Below are positions 39,767-49,017 of a DNA stretch of 58,455 nucleotides, in pieces. Position 1 is the first letter of the stretch, and every line of letters begins with the position of its first letter. The stretch covers positions 1-58,455 of the forward strand of contig JAIESW010000008.1 of the NCBI GenBank assembly GCA_019745565.1, read 5' to 3'. Origin of the DNA: Burkholderiales bacterium. GTDB lineage: Bacteria > Pseudomonadota > Gammaproteobacteria > Burkholderiales > Ga0077523. The translations under genes and the position numbers were made by a program. The notes under the pieces are model-generated. The model did no database searches. It was given only the letters and a program-made list of their open reading frames with translations, and had not been told where the DNA came from.

Positions 39767-42214
39767 CTACCCGTTCAACTCCAGCTTCGGCACCACCTTG
39801 AATCCCGTCGGCTTCATCCGCTCCGGCAGCACGCGGCCCTTGTGCGCCCGCGTGCTCGCGTAGTGGCCGATCTCCCTCTTGCCGATCGTCACTTCCTTGT
39901 CCTTGCCGGTGCGTCCGACCCCGATCACCGTCAAGGTCGGTTGATCGGAAACCATCACCGCCACCAGCTTCTCGTCCTTGTCGAGCCCCATCAGGACCAG
40001 TCCGCGACCCTTGGGTTGGTACTTGAGTTCGGACACCTGCACCAGGAGCAGCTTGCCATGCGCCGACACCGACGCGACGTAGTTGCCGGGCCTATCGGTG
40101 AACGTCACCGGCGCCACCGGCGATTCGGTCGCATCGAGCGCCATGAACTCGCGCCCTGCTCGACGGTTCGACACCAAGTCCGCCAGCTTCGTGTGGAAGG
40201 CGTAGCCACCGGTCGACGCCACCAGCACCTGCGTCTCGGGCTTGCCGGCCAGGCAATATAGGATCTTCGCCCCGTCCTGCACTTCCACCAGCGAAGACGC
40301 CGGCACGCCGTCACCGCGACCGGAAGGCAGCGCATTGGCGTCCACCGAATAGGCGCGTCCCTTCGAGTCCAGGAACACCACCGGATCGACCGTGCGGCAC
40401 TGGATCAGCGCCTGCAGGCCGTCGCCTTCCTTGAACGACAGCGCGGACGCTTCCACTTCCCAACCCTGACGCCCGCGGATCCAGCCGTTGCGCGAAAAGA
40501 TCACGGTGATAGGCTCGTCGATGATGGGCACCGCCATCACCGCTTTCTCGGACGCCTCGATGACGGTGCGGCGCGCGTCGCCGAAGGTCTTGATGTCGGC
40601 CTCGATCTCCTTGATGACGAGGTTCTCCAGCGCTTTGCGTGAACCGAGGATCTTCTCGAGCTCCTTTTGTTCCTTGCGCTTGGCGTCGAGTTCCTGCTCC
40701 ACCTTGATGTGCTCGAGCTTCGCCAGTTGCCGCAGGCGCATCTCCAGGATGTCCTCGGCCTGCCGGTCGGTCAGGCGGAACTCCGCCATCAGTTCGGCCT
40801 TCGGATCGTCGGCGTTGCGGATCACCTTGATGACCTTGTCCACGTTGAGCAGGACGATCATCCGGCCTTCCAGCACGTGGATGCGATCCAGCACCTGGTC
40901 GAGGCGATACTGGGTGCGCCGCGTGACCGTGACCTTGCGGAATTCGGTCCATTCGAGCAGCAGTTCGCGCAGCGACTTGCCGGTGGGCCGGCCGTCGAGG
41001 CCGACCATCACCATGTTGATGGAGGCGTTGCCTTCGAGGCCGGTCTTTGCGAGCAGCAGGTTCACGAACTCAGTCTCGTCGACCTTCGAGGTCTTGGGCT
41101 CCAGCACCAGGCGCACCGGATGCGTGCGATCGGATTCGTCGCGGGCCTTGTCCAGCATGGACAGCATCAGCGCCTTCTCGCGCTGCTGCTCCGGCGTGAG
41201 CGACTTCTTGCCCGGTTTCGGCTGCGGATTGGTGAGCGCCTCGATCTCTTCCAGCACCTTCTTCGTGGACGTTCCGGGCGGCAGTTCGGTCACCACCACC
41301 TGCCACTGTCCGCGGGCGAGGCGCTCGATGCTCCAGCGCGCCCGCACCCGCACCGAACCGCGACCGCTTTCGTACGCTGCGATCAGTTCGTCGCGCGGCG
41401 TGATGATCTGCGCCCCGCCGGGGAAATCCGGTCCCTGGATGTATTCGACGATGCCGGCGGTGTCGAGCTTGGGATCGCGGATCATCGCAATGGCGGCGTT
41501 GCCCACTTCCACCAGGTTGTGACTCGGGATCTCGGTCGCCATGCCGACTGCGATGCCGGATGCGCCGTTCAGCAACAGCACCGGGAGCCGGGCCGGCAGC
41601 ACCGAAGGTTCTTCCGTCGTGCTGTCGTAGTTGGGGATGAAGTCGACCGTGCCCTGGTCCAGTTCGGCCAGCAGCACTTCCGCGAACTTCGTGAGGCGCG
41701 CCTCCGTGTAGCGATAGGCCGCGGCCTCGTCGCCGTCGCGCGAACCGAAGTTGCCTTCGCCATCCACCAGCGGGTAGCGCATGGTGAAGTCCTGGGCCAG
41801 CCGCACCAGCGCGTCGTATACCGACTGGTCGCCATGCGGATGAAGCTTGCCCAGCACGTTACCGACGACGGCTGCGGACTTCGTCCGTTTCGTACCGGCG
41901 CGCGTCCCGTTGATCCACATGGAGTACAGGATCCGCCCCTGCACCGGCTTCTGCCCGTCGCCGACCCGCGGCAGCGCGCGGTCCTTCACCGTCGCGATGG
42001 CGTACTGCAGGTACTGCAGCGACGCGTAGCGCCCGATGGGCAGCGCGTCGCCGAACTCGCCCTCCATGGGCGCGAAGTGCGGCGGCAGCCTGCCGTCGCC
42101 TCCGCCGCCGCCGGCCGGCACCTTGGGTGCCTGCGGCGGTTCGTTCTTCGGTGGTGCTTCTGCGACGACGGCGTCGCCGCCCTCATCATCGAAGAGATCT
42201 TTCTGGTCTTCCAT
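39767..42214 (-). CDS. parC: DNA topoisomerase IV subunit A
   Basis: An 815-residue enzyme with the full GyrA/ParC breakage-reunion domain. The catalytic tyrosine is Y169 in AYRYTEARL. The resistance-determining segment is GKLHPHGDQSVYDALVRLAQ: glutamine stands where enteric ParC has the quinolone-related serine. A basic hydrophilic N-terminal extension of about 45 residues includes a glycine run (PAGGGGGDGR). The C-terminal beta-propeller (from about residue 520) is present. ATG at 42214 is chosen over 42235 because AGGAAG precedes it and 42235 lies within the end of the upstream gene. ParC with ParE separates replicated chromosomes. Confidence 0.93.
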   Translation of the reverse strand: MEDQKDLFDDEGGDAVVAEAPPKNEPPQAPKVPAGGGGGDGRLPPHFAPMEGEFGDALPIGRYASLQYLQYAIATVKDRALPRVGDGQKPVQGRILYSMWINGTRAGTKRTKSAAVVGNVLGKLHPHGDQSVYDALVRLAQDFTMRYPLVDGEGNFGSRDGDEAAAYRYTEARLTKFAEVLLAELDQGTVDFIPNYDSTTEEPSVLPARLPVLLLNGASGIAVGMATEIPSHNLVEVGNAAIAMIRDPKLDTAGIVEYIQGPDFPGGAQIITPRDELIAAYESGRGSVRVRARWSIERLARGQWQVVVTELPPGTSTKKVLEEIEALTNPQPKPGKKSLTPEQQREKALMLSMLDKARDESDRTHPVRLVLEPKTSKVDETEFVNLLLAKTGLEGNASINMVMVGLDGRPTGKSLRELLLEWTEFRKVTVTRRTQYRLDQVLDRIHVLEGRMIVLLNVDKVIKVIRNADDPKAELMAEFRLTDRQAEDILEMRLRQLAKLEHIKVEQELDAKRKEQKELEKILGSRKALENLVIKEIEADIKTFGDARRTVIEASEKAVMAVPIIDEPITVIFSRNGWIRGRQGWEVEASALSFKEGDGLQALIQCRTVDPVVFLDSKGRAYSVDANALPSGRGDGVPASSLVEVQDGAKILYCLAGKPETQVLVASTGGYAFHTKLADLVSNRRAGREFMALDATESPVAPVTFTDRPGNYVASVSAHGKLLLVQVSELKYQPKGRGLVLMGLDKDEKLVAVMVSDQPTLTVIGVGRTGKDKEVTIGKREIGHYASTRAHKGRVLPERMKPTGFKVVPKLELNG

Positions 42215-42224
42215 GCCTTGCTTC

Positions 42225-42668
42225 CTATCTTTCATCCGCCACCACGTCGAACTCCTGCACGACGATGTCGCGCACCCCGTCGGTGACGACGAAGCGCCAC
42301 TTGCCGGGAACGAGTTGCCAGTCGTTGCGCAATTCATGGCCGCCGCACCAATGGCCGCGGCCGTTCATCACCGACACCATGTGCGGTGCATTCCAGCCGT
42401 TGGTTTCGACGCCGTTCGGCTGCGTCAGCACGGGGTGCCGCACGAGTTCCGAGAGCATCGCCTTGCCGTCGATGTCGGCGAGGCCGGCCAGGTCGGCGCA
42501 GAAACCGAAGCGCACGCCCTTGCGGGCGGGAACGCGGGTGGTCTTCTCCTCCAGGGCGGGCTTGCCGTTGACGATGGTGTAGAGGCCGTACTCGGTGATT
42601 TCGCCGGTGGGGACAGCTTGGGCGGACACCGCCCCGCTGGTCAACGAACTGATGACTGCGAAAACCAT
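42225..42668 (-). CDS. Secreted protein, possibly DUF3859-type
   Basis: A 147-residue protein. A hydrophobic start (MVFAVISSLTSGAVSA) looks like a signal peptide, and the mature protein opens ITEYGLYTIVNGKPALEEKT. This opening reminds me of the DUF3859 group of secreted proteins, but I cannot be sure. A cysteine pair (FGFCADLAG and RGHWCGGHEL) may form a disulfide. The ATG at 42668 lacks a good ribosome-binding site, and a somewhat earlier start within the repeat-rich gap is possible. It sits between parE and parC and probably is co-transcribed with parC. Confidence 0.6.
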   Translation of the reverse strand: MVFAVISSLTSGAVSAQAVPTGEITEYGLYTIVNGKPALEEKTTRVPARKGVRFGFCADLAGLADIDGKAMLSELVRHPVLTQPNGVETNGWNAPHMVSVMNGRGHWCGGHELRNDWQLVPGKWRFVVTDGVRDIVVQEFDVVADER

Positions 42669-42688
42669 CGCACCGAATACGCGTCCGG

Positions 42689-42779
42689 CCCCCACCCTGG
42701 CCCTCCCCCGGCAAAGCCGGGGGAGGGGACGCACACCCCTTCCCCCACCTTCGGTGGGGGAAGGTTGGGATGGGGGCCG
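42689..42779. repeat. REP/BIME-like palindromic repeat cluster, copy 5
   Basis: GGCCCCCACCCTGG edge, CCCTCCCCCGGC/GCCGGGGGAGGG hairpin, spacer GACGCACACCCC (a degraded TGTACA core), CCTTCCCCCACC/GGTGGGGGAAGG hairpin, and GGTTGGGATGGGGGCC edge. It begins the 341-bp non-coding gap between the secreted-protein gene and parE. Confidence 0.82.
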
Positions 42780-42780
42780 T

Positions 42781-42960
42781 CCTAGCCCTCGACGATCACC
42801 CTCACCGATCGTCGCATTTCTCACCTTCCTCCACGCGGCGAGCGTGGGGGAAGGCCGGGATGGGGGCACACCTAGCCCTCGACGATCAGCCTCACCGATC
42901 GTCGCACTCCTCTCCTTCCTCCACGCGATCAGCGTGGGGGAAGGTTGGGATGGGGGCAGC
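42781..42960. repeat. Tandem duplication of a 90-bp hairpin unit (copy 6)
   Basis: Unit A spans 42781-42870 and unit B 42871-42960. Each has two hairpins: CGACGATC with GATCGTCG, and CCTTCCTCCACGC with GCGTGGGGGAAGG, followed by a GGGATGGGGGCA edge as in the other repeats. The units are nearly identical, so the duplication is recent. The last 50 bases before parE's stop show nothing else. Confidence 0.85.
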
Positions 42961-43009
42961 CGTCGCTCACACTCTCGGCAGTACAAGTTCTTCTCTTCCG
43001 TCCGCCGCA

Positions 43010-45001
43010 TCACGAAATGTCCGCGTCCACGAGATTGCCGTACGTCTCCATCCACTCCCGCCGCTGCTGCGCGTTCTCCTTCGCCATCATCATGTTGAAG
43101 ATGTCGTTCGAGATCTCGAGCTGGCCGTCCTCCACCAGCACCGGCAGCATCCGCCGCGTGTCGGGATTGAGCGTGGTCTCCCACAACTGCTCCGGGCTCA
43201 TCTCGCCCAGGCCCTTGAAGCGGCTCACCGACCACGACCCCTCGCGCACGCCCTCGTCCTCCAGCTTTTCCTCGAGGCTCGCGAGTTCCTGCTTGTCGAG
43301 CGCGTAGAGCTTGCGCGCCGGCTTGTTCTTGCCGTGCGCGGGCACGTCGATGCGGAACAGCGGCGGCTGCGCGACGTACACGTGGCCCTTCTCGATCAGC
43401 TTGGGGAAGTGCCGGAAGAACAGCGTGAGCAGCAGCACCTGGATGTGCGAACCGTCCACGTCGGCATCGGCGAGGATGATGATCTTGCGATAGCGCAGGC
43501 CCGACAAGTCGGGGCTGTCGCCCGGCTTGTGGTGATCGACGCCCACCGCCAGCGCGATCGCCTCGATCTCCTTGTTCGCGTACAGCGTGTCCGGTGAATC
43601 CTGCCAGGTGTTCTTGGGTTTGCCCTTCAACGGCAGCACCGCCTGAAACTCCTTGTCGCGCGCCTGCTTGGCCGAACCGCCGGCGCTGTCGCCCTCGACG
43701 ATGAAGAGCTCGTTGCGCTCCGGATCATCGGACGCGCAATCGGTGAGCTTTCCGGGCAGCACCGCCACACCGGAGCTCTTGCGCCGCTCCACCTTCTGCG
43801 CGGCACGCGTGCGCGCCATGGCCTGGCGGATCACCAGGTCGGCGATGCGCTTGCCCTCGTCCACGTGCTGGTTCAACCACAGCTCGAACGGGTCGCGCAC
43901 CATCTGCGCCGTGAGCTTGACCGCGTCGCGCGAGATCAGCTCGTTCTTCACCTGCCCCTTGAACTGCGGGTCCAGCATCTTCACCGCCAGCACGTAGTTG
44001 GCGCGCGACCAGACGTCTTCCGGCACCACCTTGAGGCCGCGCTGCCCCATCGCATGCAGGTCGATGAAATTGCGGATCGCGTTGTACACACCCTCGCGCA
44101 AGCCGGACACGTGCGTGCCGCCATGTCGCGTGGGGATCATGTTCACGTAGCTCTCGTTCACCAGTTCGCCGTCGGCCGTCCACGCGATGGCCCACAGCGC
44201 ACCTTCGCCCTCGGCGAAGCTGTCGGATTCCGACTGCGCGCTGATGTATCGCTCGCCCAGGAAGCTCGACGCGACCGGCTCCGCGCCCGCCATGGCGTTC
44301 GCGAAGTAGCCGCGGATGCCTTCGGGGAAATGCCATTGCGTCGTCTCGAACTTGCCGCCCTTCTCCACGTTGAGGGTGAACTTCACCCCGGGCAGCAGCA
44401 TCGCCTTCGCACGCAGTAGCGCGGCGATATCGGCCGGCACGATCTTCGGCGAATCGAAGTACTTCGCATCGGGCCAGAAGCGCACGCGGGTACCGGTCTC
44501 GCGCGGACCGGCGTTGCCGGTTTTCCTGAGCGGTTCCTTCAACTGGCCGTTGGGGCCGAACACGATGCGCCATGCGGCGCCGTCGCGCTTCACGTCCACC
44601 TCGAGCTTCGTCGACAGCGCGTTGCTCACGCACACGCCCACCCCATGCAGGCCGCCTGCGATGCGATACACCGCATCCTTGTCGGTCTTGCGGAACTTGC
44701 CGCCCGAGTGCAGCGTGGTGAAGATCACCTGCACCGCCGGAATCTTCTTCTTGGGGTGGATGTCCACCGGAATGCCGCGGCCGTCGTCCACGACCTCGGC
44801 CGAGCCGTCCTCGTACAACGTCACCGCGACGTTCTTCGCGAAACCCGCGAGGCCCTCGTCCGCCGCGTTGTCGATGATCTCGACCAGCGCGTGGTTGGGA
44901 TTGACGGGGTCGGTGTACATCCCCGGCCGGTGCAGGATCGGCGAGAGATCCTCGAGGATCTCAATGTCTTCCGCGGTGTAGCCGCTGTCTTTCCTTGCCA
45001 T
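43010..45001 (-). CDS. parE: DNA topoisomerase IV subunit B
   Basis: A 663-residue GHKL ATPase-type subunit. The ATP site is HALVEIIDNAADEGLAGFA and DDGRGIPVDIHP, then GGLHGVGVCVSNALS. The TOPRIM domain carries EGDSAGGSAKQARD and ADADVDGSHI. The C-terminus has the conserved SRFKGLGEMSPEQLWETTL. The ATG at 45001 begins MARKDSGYTAEDIEILEDLS, as expected for ParE. Its first 41 bases overlap the 3' end of the winged-helix gene in another frame, so expression of the two is linked. Confidence 0.95.
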   Translation of the reverse strand: MARKDSGYTAEDIEILEDLSPILHRPGMYTDPVNPNHALVEIIDNAADEGLAGFAKNVAVTLYEDGSAEVVDDGRGIPVDIHPKKKIPAVQVIFTTLHSGGKFRKTDKDAVYRIAGGLHGVGVCVSNALSTKLEVDVKRDGAAWRIVFGPNGQLKEPLRKTGNAGPRETGTRVRFWPDAKYFDSPKIVPADIAALLRAKAMLLPGVKFTLNVEKGGKFETTQWHFPEGIRGYFANAMAGAEPVASSFLGERYISAQSESDSFAEGEGALWAIAWTADGELVNESYVNMIPTRHGGTHVSGLREGVYNAIRNFIDLHAMGQRGLKVVPEDVWSRANYVLAVKMLDPQFKGQVKNELISRDAVKLTAQMVRDPFELWLNQHVDEGKRIADLVIRQAMARTRAAQKVERRKSSGVAVLPGKLTDCASDDPERNELFIVEGDSAGGSAKQARDKEFQAVLPLKGKPKNTWQDSPDTLYANKEIEAIALAVGVDHHKPGDSPDLSGLRYRKIIILADADVDGSHIQVLLLTLFFRHFPKLIEKGHVYVAQPPLFRIDVPAHGKNKPARKLYALDKQELASLEEKLEDEGVREGSWSVSRFKGLGEMSPEQLWETTLNPDTRRMLPVLVEDGQLEISNDIFNMMMAKENAQQRREWMETYGNLVDADIS

Positions 45002-45602
45002 CTTTGTCTTTCGAGAGAACCTGGTGAGCCGCGCGGCGTTGGCCCGCGGCGTGGGAGATCTTCGGGACCGGCTGGGCCCCGTCCGTGCCCAGGCGGTTGC
45101 GCAGTTCACGGATCGCGACGGTGCGGATCGATTCGGGGCCGCCGCGGATCGCATCGACCAGGGCGAGCAGTTCGTGCAGCACCGGATCGCGGATCGCCGC
45201 CACCGGCACCGACTTGTAGAGGGGCTCCAGGGCCACGCCGCGAATTTCGCCCGCCGGATCGGGCCAGACGGCAGGCGGTTCATCGGTCGCCGGCAGCAGG
45301 TCCTTGAGGGGGGCCGCCGATTCGGCGGTGGGCATCCCGAGGGTCAGCCCGCCGCGTTCGGCGGACCAGACGTAGCGCACCCCGTAGATCAGCAACTCGT
45401 CCAGGCCCCTGGCGTCCGGCACCCCCCAGCCCTCGTTCAGCCGGAGCAGCCCGGCTTCCCCGCAGCGCTTGACCGCCGCATGCACCTCGGACGCGGACAT
45501 ACCCAGCTCCCAGGCGAGCTGGGTATAGCTCCACGGCTCGGGGCCGCGCGCCACGATCTTGAGCAGCAGGCACACGTCCTGAGGCTTGAGCATGGCGCGC
45601 AT
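44961..45602 (-). CDS. Winged-helix DNA-binding regulator
   Basis: A protein of about 213 residues with an N-terminal winged helix: QDVCLLLKIVARGPEPWSYT, LAWELGMSASEVHAAVKRCG, EAGLLR. The C-terminal half (VAAIRDPVLHELLALVDAIR, then TVAIRELRNRLG) belongs to a group of regulators that often precede nucleotidyltransferase-type toxin genes; none is present here. Start codons at 45602 and 45593 are both possible, neither with a strong ribosome-binding site. A perfect palindrome sits three bases upstream, so it probably represses itself. It overlaps the parE start by 41 bases. Confidence 0.72.
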   Translation of the reverse strand: MRAMLKPQDVCLLLKIVARGPEPWSYTQLAWELGMSASEVHAAVKRCGEAGLLRLNEGWGVPDARGLDELLIYGVRYVWSAERGGLTLGMPTAESAAPLKDLLPATDEPPAVWPDPAGEIRGVALEPLYKSVPVAAIRDPVLHELLALVDAIRGGPESIRTVAIRELRNRLGTDGAQPVPKISHAAGQRRAAHQVLSKDKDGKERQRLHRGRH

Positions 45603-45604
45603 TC

Positions 45605-45623
45605 TATTCGCGAATCGCGAATA
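45605..45623. promoter_or_regulatory. Palindrome at the winged-helix gene start, candidate self-operator
   Basis: TATTCGCG (45605-45612), AAT, CGCGAATA (45616-45623) is a perfect 8-bp inverted repeat three bases upstream of the ATG at 45602 on the minus strand. It is AT-flanked in a GC-rich context, as expected of a promoter-overlapping operator. Confidence 0.5.
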
Positions 45624-45642
45624 GCGAAAAGCGCCGTGCAAG

Positions 45643-45674
45643 GCGCAGACGTCGCCTGTCGGCGACGTCTGCGC
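45643..45674 (-). terminator. Hairpin at the rraA stop, likely transcription end
   Basis: The arms GCGCAGACGTCGCC (45643-45656) and GGCGACGTCTGCGC (45661-45674) are exact complements over 14 bp with a 4-base loop. It begins inside the rraA stop codon (45674-45676). A TTTT run follows only after about 15 bases on the minus strand, so termination may be incomplete. Confidence 0.5.
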
Positions 45675-46345
45675 TAGATGCGCCCGTATCGCTTCAGGAT
45701 GATGTCCAGCGGCGCCCCGCTGTCGATGTCCGCCCGGATGGTCTTCTCGCGCTCCGTGATCTGCTCGGCCACGGTCAACACCGTCTCGATGTGCGCCGCC
45801 GGAACGACCACTACACCATCGGCATCGCCCAGGATGAAATCGCCGGGCATCACCTCCACGCGCCGGCTCGTGGCGCCGGGCATCACGATGGGCACCTGGT
45901 GGCCGGTGACCTTGAGACGGCCGATGGACTGCACCGGTGAGCGGTACTTCGCGTACACGGGCATACCGTGCTTTGCGATCCACGCGCTGTCGCGCACGCC
46001 GCCGTTCACCACGATGCCGATGCAACCGCGCACCTTCATGCCGAGCGCCAGCAGTTCGCCGAAGGACGCCATGCCCTCCGCGTCGCCGGCCCAAACCGAC
46101 ACGACGCCGGGCATCATGCCGTTGATGGCCTGCATCTTGTCCGGATCGCCCGACCCCTCGTAGGGCTGCAGATGCATGCGCACCGTGTAGGCGAAGCCCG
46201 CGAGCTTGGCCTGGTTCGCGGCGATGGGGGTCAGCGCGGTGGAAAGCGCCTGGTCGTAGCGCCCCACTTTCTCCAGCACGTCGGAGACCGTGGTCGTGTC
46301 GACCGCCAGGAAGCGCTCGCGGATGGATGCCTGCTCGGGAGTCAT
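45674..46345 (-). CDS. RraA-family protein (4-hydroxy-4-methyl-2-oxoglutarate aldolase-like)
   Basis: A 223-residue protein with the RraA/HMG-aldolase fold: TTTVSDVLEKVGRYDQALST at the start, LAGFAYTVRM, and the metal-site region KVRGCIGIVVNGGVRDSAWI, where the conserved arginine and aspartate bind magnesium. The ending is PGDFILGDADGVVVVPAAHI. Members cleave HMG or oxaloacetate, or regulate RNase E; the neighbouring SMP-30 lactonase points to catabolism. The gene starts at 46345, only 13 bases after that neighbour's stop, so the two are co-transcribed. Confidence 0.9.
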   Translation of the reverse strand: MTPEQASIRERFLAVDTTTVSDVLEKVGRYDQALSTALTPIAANQAKLAGFAYTVRMHLQPYEGSGDPDKMQAINGMMPGVVSVWAGDAEGMASFGELLALGMKVRGCIGIVVNGGVRDSAWIAKHGMPVYAKYRSPVQSIGRLKVTGHQVPIVMPGATSRRVEVMPGDFILGDADGVVVVPAAHIETVLTVAEQITEREKTIRADIDSGAPLDIILKRYGRI

Positions 46346-46358
46346 ATGGGTTCCTCGA

Positions 46359-47309
46359 TCAACGTTGCGCCAGCACCTGCCCGTGCAGTTTCAGGCCCGG
46401 CCGCGGCCAGTCCACCTCGAGCAGCGTGCCGAAGCCCGAAAGGGTCACGTACACCTTGGTGAGATCCGGTCCCCCGAACGCGAGGTTGGTGCAGTAGACC
46501 TCCGGGGCCTTGTAGTACTCGAGCAGTTCACCCTGCGGCGAGATGACGCTGATGCCACCGGTGATCAGCGTCGCCACGCAGATGTTGCCGCCGGCTTCGA
46601 CCTTAAGCGAGTCGAAGCGCTGGTAGCCCGGCAGTCCCGCCACCAGCGAACCGCCGTGCGGCGAGGGGAACGGCAGCTTCTCGATCTGCCCCTCGCCCAC
46701 GATGGGAAAGCGCCACAGGCGCGAAGTCTCGGTCTCGGCGACGTACAGCGTGCGCCCGTCCGGCGACAGCCCGATGCCGTTGGGCGTGACGATCGGATGT
46801 ACGACTTCGCGGATCAGGGTGCCGTCCATGCGCGCGTAGTACACGGCGCCGCGATCCATCTTGCGGTCGTAGATCTTGCCGAGGTCGGTGAACCAGAAGC
46901 CACCCTTGCCGTCCATCACGATGTCGTTCGGGCCCTTCAACGTGACGCCGTCGCATTCGGTGTAGAGCACTTCGACCTTGCCGGTGTCGAGGTCGACACG
47001 CTCGATGCGCCCGCCGCTGTAGTCGTCAGCGCGACGCATGGGCCGGAAGAGTCCGTCCGCTTCGTGGCCGAACTCGAAACCGCCGTTGTTGCAGACGTAG
47101 CATCTGCCGTCCGGCCCGACGGCGGCACCATTGGGGCCACCCCCGAGTTCGGCGATCACCGTCTTGCGCCCATCGGGATGAACACGCGTGAGCGTGCGGC
47201 GTGCGATCTCCACCAGCACCACGGAGCCATCGGGCATGGCCACCGGTCCTTCGGGGAACAGCAAGCCCGAGGTCATCTCGCGCCCGCGCAGTTCCAGCAT
47301 CTTGGTCAT
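46359..47309 (-). CDS. SMP-30/gluconolactonase family protein
   Basis: A 316-residue six-bladed beta-propeller of the SMP-30 type: GLLFPEGPVAMPDGSVVLVE (with the metal-binding glutamate of the family in FPEGP), GPNDIVMDGKGGFWFTDLGK, and VTPNGIGLSPDGRTLYVAET. These enzymes hydrolyse sugar or other lactones using a divalent metal. The ATG at 47309 has a GGGGGAG box upstream. With the RraA-like gene it probably forms a small catabolic operon for an aldonic or aromatic acid; the substrate is not evident. Confidence 0.9.
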   Translation of the reverse strand: MTKMLELRGREMTSGLLFPEGPVAMPDGSVVLVEIARRTLTRVHPDGRKTVIAELGGGPNGAAVGPDGRCYVCNNGGFEFGHEADGLFRPMRRADDYSGGRIERVDLDTGKVEVLYTECDGVTLKGPNDIVMDGKGGFWFTDLGKIYDRKMDRGAVYYARMDGTLIREVVHPIVTPNGIGLSPDGRTLYVAETETSRLWRFPIVGEGQIEKLPFPSPHGGSLVAGLPGYQRFDSLKVEAGGNICVATLITGGISVISPQGELLEYYKAPEVYCTNLAFGGPDLTKVYVTLSGFGTLLEVDWPRPGLKLHGQVLAQR

Positions 47310-47399
47310 TGTCGTTCTCCCCCGCTTATCGTTGTCAGGAACCGCGCCGGTGCGCCCTTCGGCCGACGATAACCGATGCCGCGGGTCGCCGTCACGCCG

Positions 47400-48959
47400 T
47401 CATGAACTGCACGACAGCATCGAGCATCCGGCCCGCGTTCGCGCCCAGTCGGGGCGCTTCGCGGCGAACCGTTCCCGGCCGGGCTGATCCTCGTACGGTC
47501 GACGCATCACGTCGAGCAGTTCGTCGATGCGGCTGACGTCGCCCTGCTCGGCGAGATCGATGGCCTCCTGCGCGAGATAGTTGCGCAGGACGTAGCGCGG
47601 ATTGACCGCGTTCATGCGCGCGCGTCGCTCGGCGACCGGCTTTCCATCCGACTGCGCGCGCTGCGCGTAGCGCTCCAGCCATGCCGCGAACTGCGGTCGG
47701 GTGGCTGCACGTCTGGCGTCGTCATAGAACGCGGGGGCCAGCACGTCCGGATCGGGACGGTCGAGGTCCACGTCCGCCAGCAGCCGGAAGGCGAGCGTCA
47801 TGTCGACCTCGGTCTCGCGCAGCAGCAGATAGAAGTCCGATCCGATCTCGACGTCCCCATCGCGCCAGGCATCGAAACCGAACTTGGCGGCGGTCATGCG
47901 CTGCTGTTCGGCTTCGAACACGGCTGCGTATCGATCGAGTCCGGTCTCGAGCGGTTCGGTCGACGGGAACAACGGTGCCAGCGCGTTCGCGAGCTGTGCG
48001 AGATTCCAGTGCGCGATCTGCGCCTGCTGGCCGAACCGGTAACGGCGTCCGGCAGCATCCGTGGTGTTGGGCGTCCAGCCGGGATCGAAGTCCTCGAGCC
48101 ACCCGTACGGGCCGTAGTCGACGGTGAGCCCGAGGATCGACATGTTGTCGGTGTTCATCACGCCGTGGACGAAGCCCACGCGCAGCCAGTGCGCGATCAT
48201 CGTCGCGGTACGCTCGCAGACGGTGTGGAACCACCGCGTGCGGCGCTCCACTTCGTCACCTTCGATTTCGGGAAAGTCGCGGCGGATGGTGAAGTCCACG
48301 AGGCGTTCCAGCGTCGCGAAGTCCTCGCGCGACGCGAAGATCTCGAAGTTGCCGAAGCGGATGAACGAGGGCGCGACGCGGCACACGATGGCCCCCTGCT
48401 CCGCGCGCGGCCGGCCGTCGTAGAACATGTCGCGGATCACCTCTTCGCCAGTACCCACGAGGCACAGGGCCCGTGTCGTGGGCACTCCGAGGTGATGCAT
48501 CGCTTCGCTGCAGAGAAATTCACGGATCGACGAACGCAGCACGGCGCGACCGTCGGCCGTGCGCGAGTACGGAGTCGGTCCGGCTCCCTTCAGCTGCAGC
48601 TCCCAGCGCTCGCCCTTGCGGTTGACGATCTCGCCCAGCGTGATCGCGCGGCCGTCACCCAGCTGCCCGGCCCATTGGCCGAACTGATGGCCGCCGTAGA
48701 CCGCGGCGTAGGGCTGCATGCCGGGCAGCGTCCGGTTGCCGCCGAAGACCTCTGCGAAGCCGGGCGACCGCACGTCGGCATCGGTCAGGTCGAGCAGCGC
48801 TGCGCATTCAGGCGACCAGGCGATGAGCCGCGGTGCCGCCACTTTCGTGGGCTCGACGCGCGAATAGCAGGCGCCATGCACCTGCCGCCGACGCGGGCCC
48901 GAATCGGGGTCGGCGGGAAGGTCGCTGACGAAAGTGTTATCGAAGACGAGGGAATTCAT
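47400..48959 (-). CDS. selO: Protein adenylyltransferase SelO
   Basis: A 519-residue pseudokinase-fold enzyme that transfers AMP from ATP to proteins. It opens [20 protein letters not shown] and has [60 protein letters not shown] and [20 protein letters not shown], all hallmark SelO segments. The C-terminus ends GCSMLSCSS with the conserved cysteine that is selenocysteine in animal SelO; the codon here is TGC, not TGA. The ATG at 48959 is chosen because the family N-terminus begins there. Confidence 0.95.
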   Translation of the reverse strand: MNSLVFDNTFVSDLPADPDSGPRRRQVHGACYSRVEPTKVAAPRLIAWSPECAALLDLTDADVRSPGFAEVFGGNRTLPGMQPYAAVYGGHQFGQWAGQLGDGRAITLGEIVNRKGERWELQLKGAGPTPYSRTADGRAVLRSSIREFLCSEAMHHLGVPTTRALCLVGTGEEVIRDMFYDGRPRAEQGAIVCRVAPSFIRFGNFEIFASREDFATLERLVDFTIRRDFPEIEGDEVERRTRWFHTVCERTATMIAHWLRVGFVHGVMNTDNMSILGLTVDYGPYGWLEDFDPGWTPNTTDAAGRRYRFGQQAQIAHWNLAQLANALAPLFPSTEPLETGLDRYAAVFEAEQQRMTAAKFGFDAWRDGDVEIGSDFYLLLRETEVDMTLAFRLLADVDLDRPDPDVLAPAFYDDARRAATRPQFAAWLERYAQRAQSDGKPVAERRARMNAVNPRYVLRNYLAQEAIDLAEQGDVSRIDELLDVMRRPYEDQPGRERFAAKRPDWARTRAGCSMLSCSS

Positions 48960-49017
48960 GGGATGCAGTGGCGCCGTACCGGCGCCCTCGAGGCATGATA
49001 TCGACGCACGCGCCGGT

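Noticed and set aside
42770..43597. A plus-strand frame with repeated LALDD and HRSSH motifs
   Set aside because: It runs through the 90-bp repeat (a multiple of three) into antisense parE; the repeats create the appearance of a repetitive protein.
48959..49017. Selenocysteine in SelO
   Set aside because: The conserved C-terminal residue is coded by TGC, and there is no in-frame TGA before the real stop.
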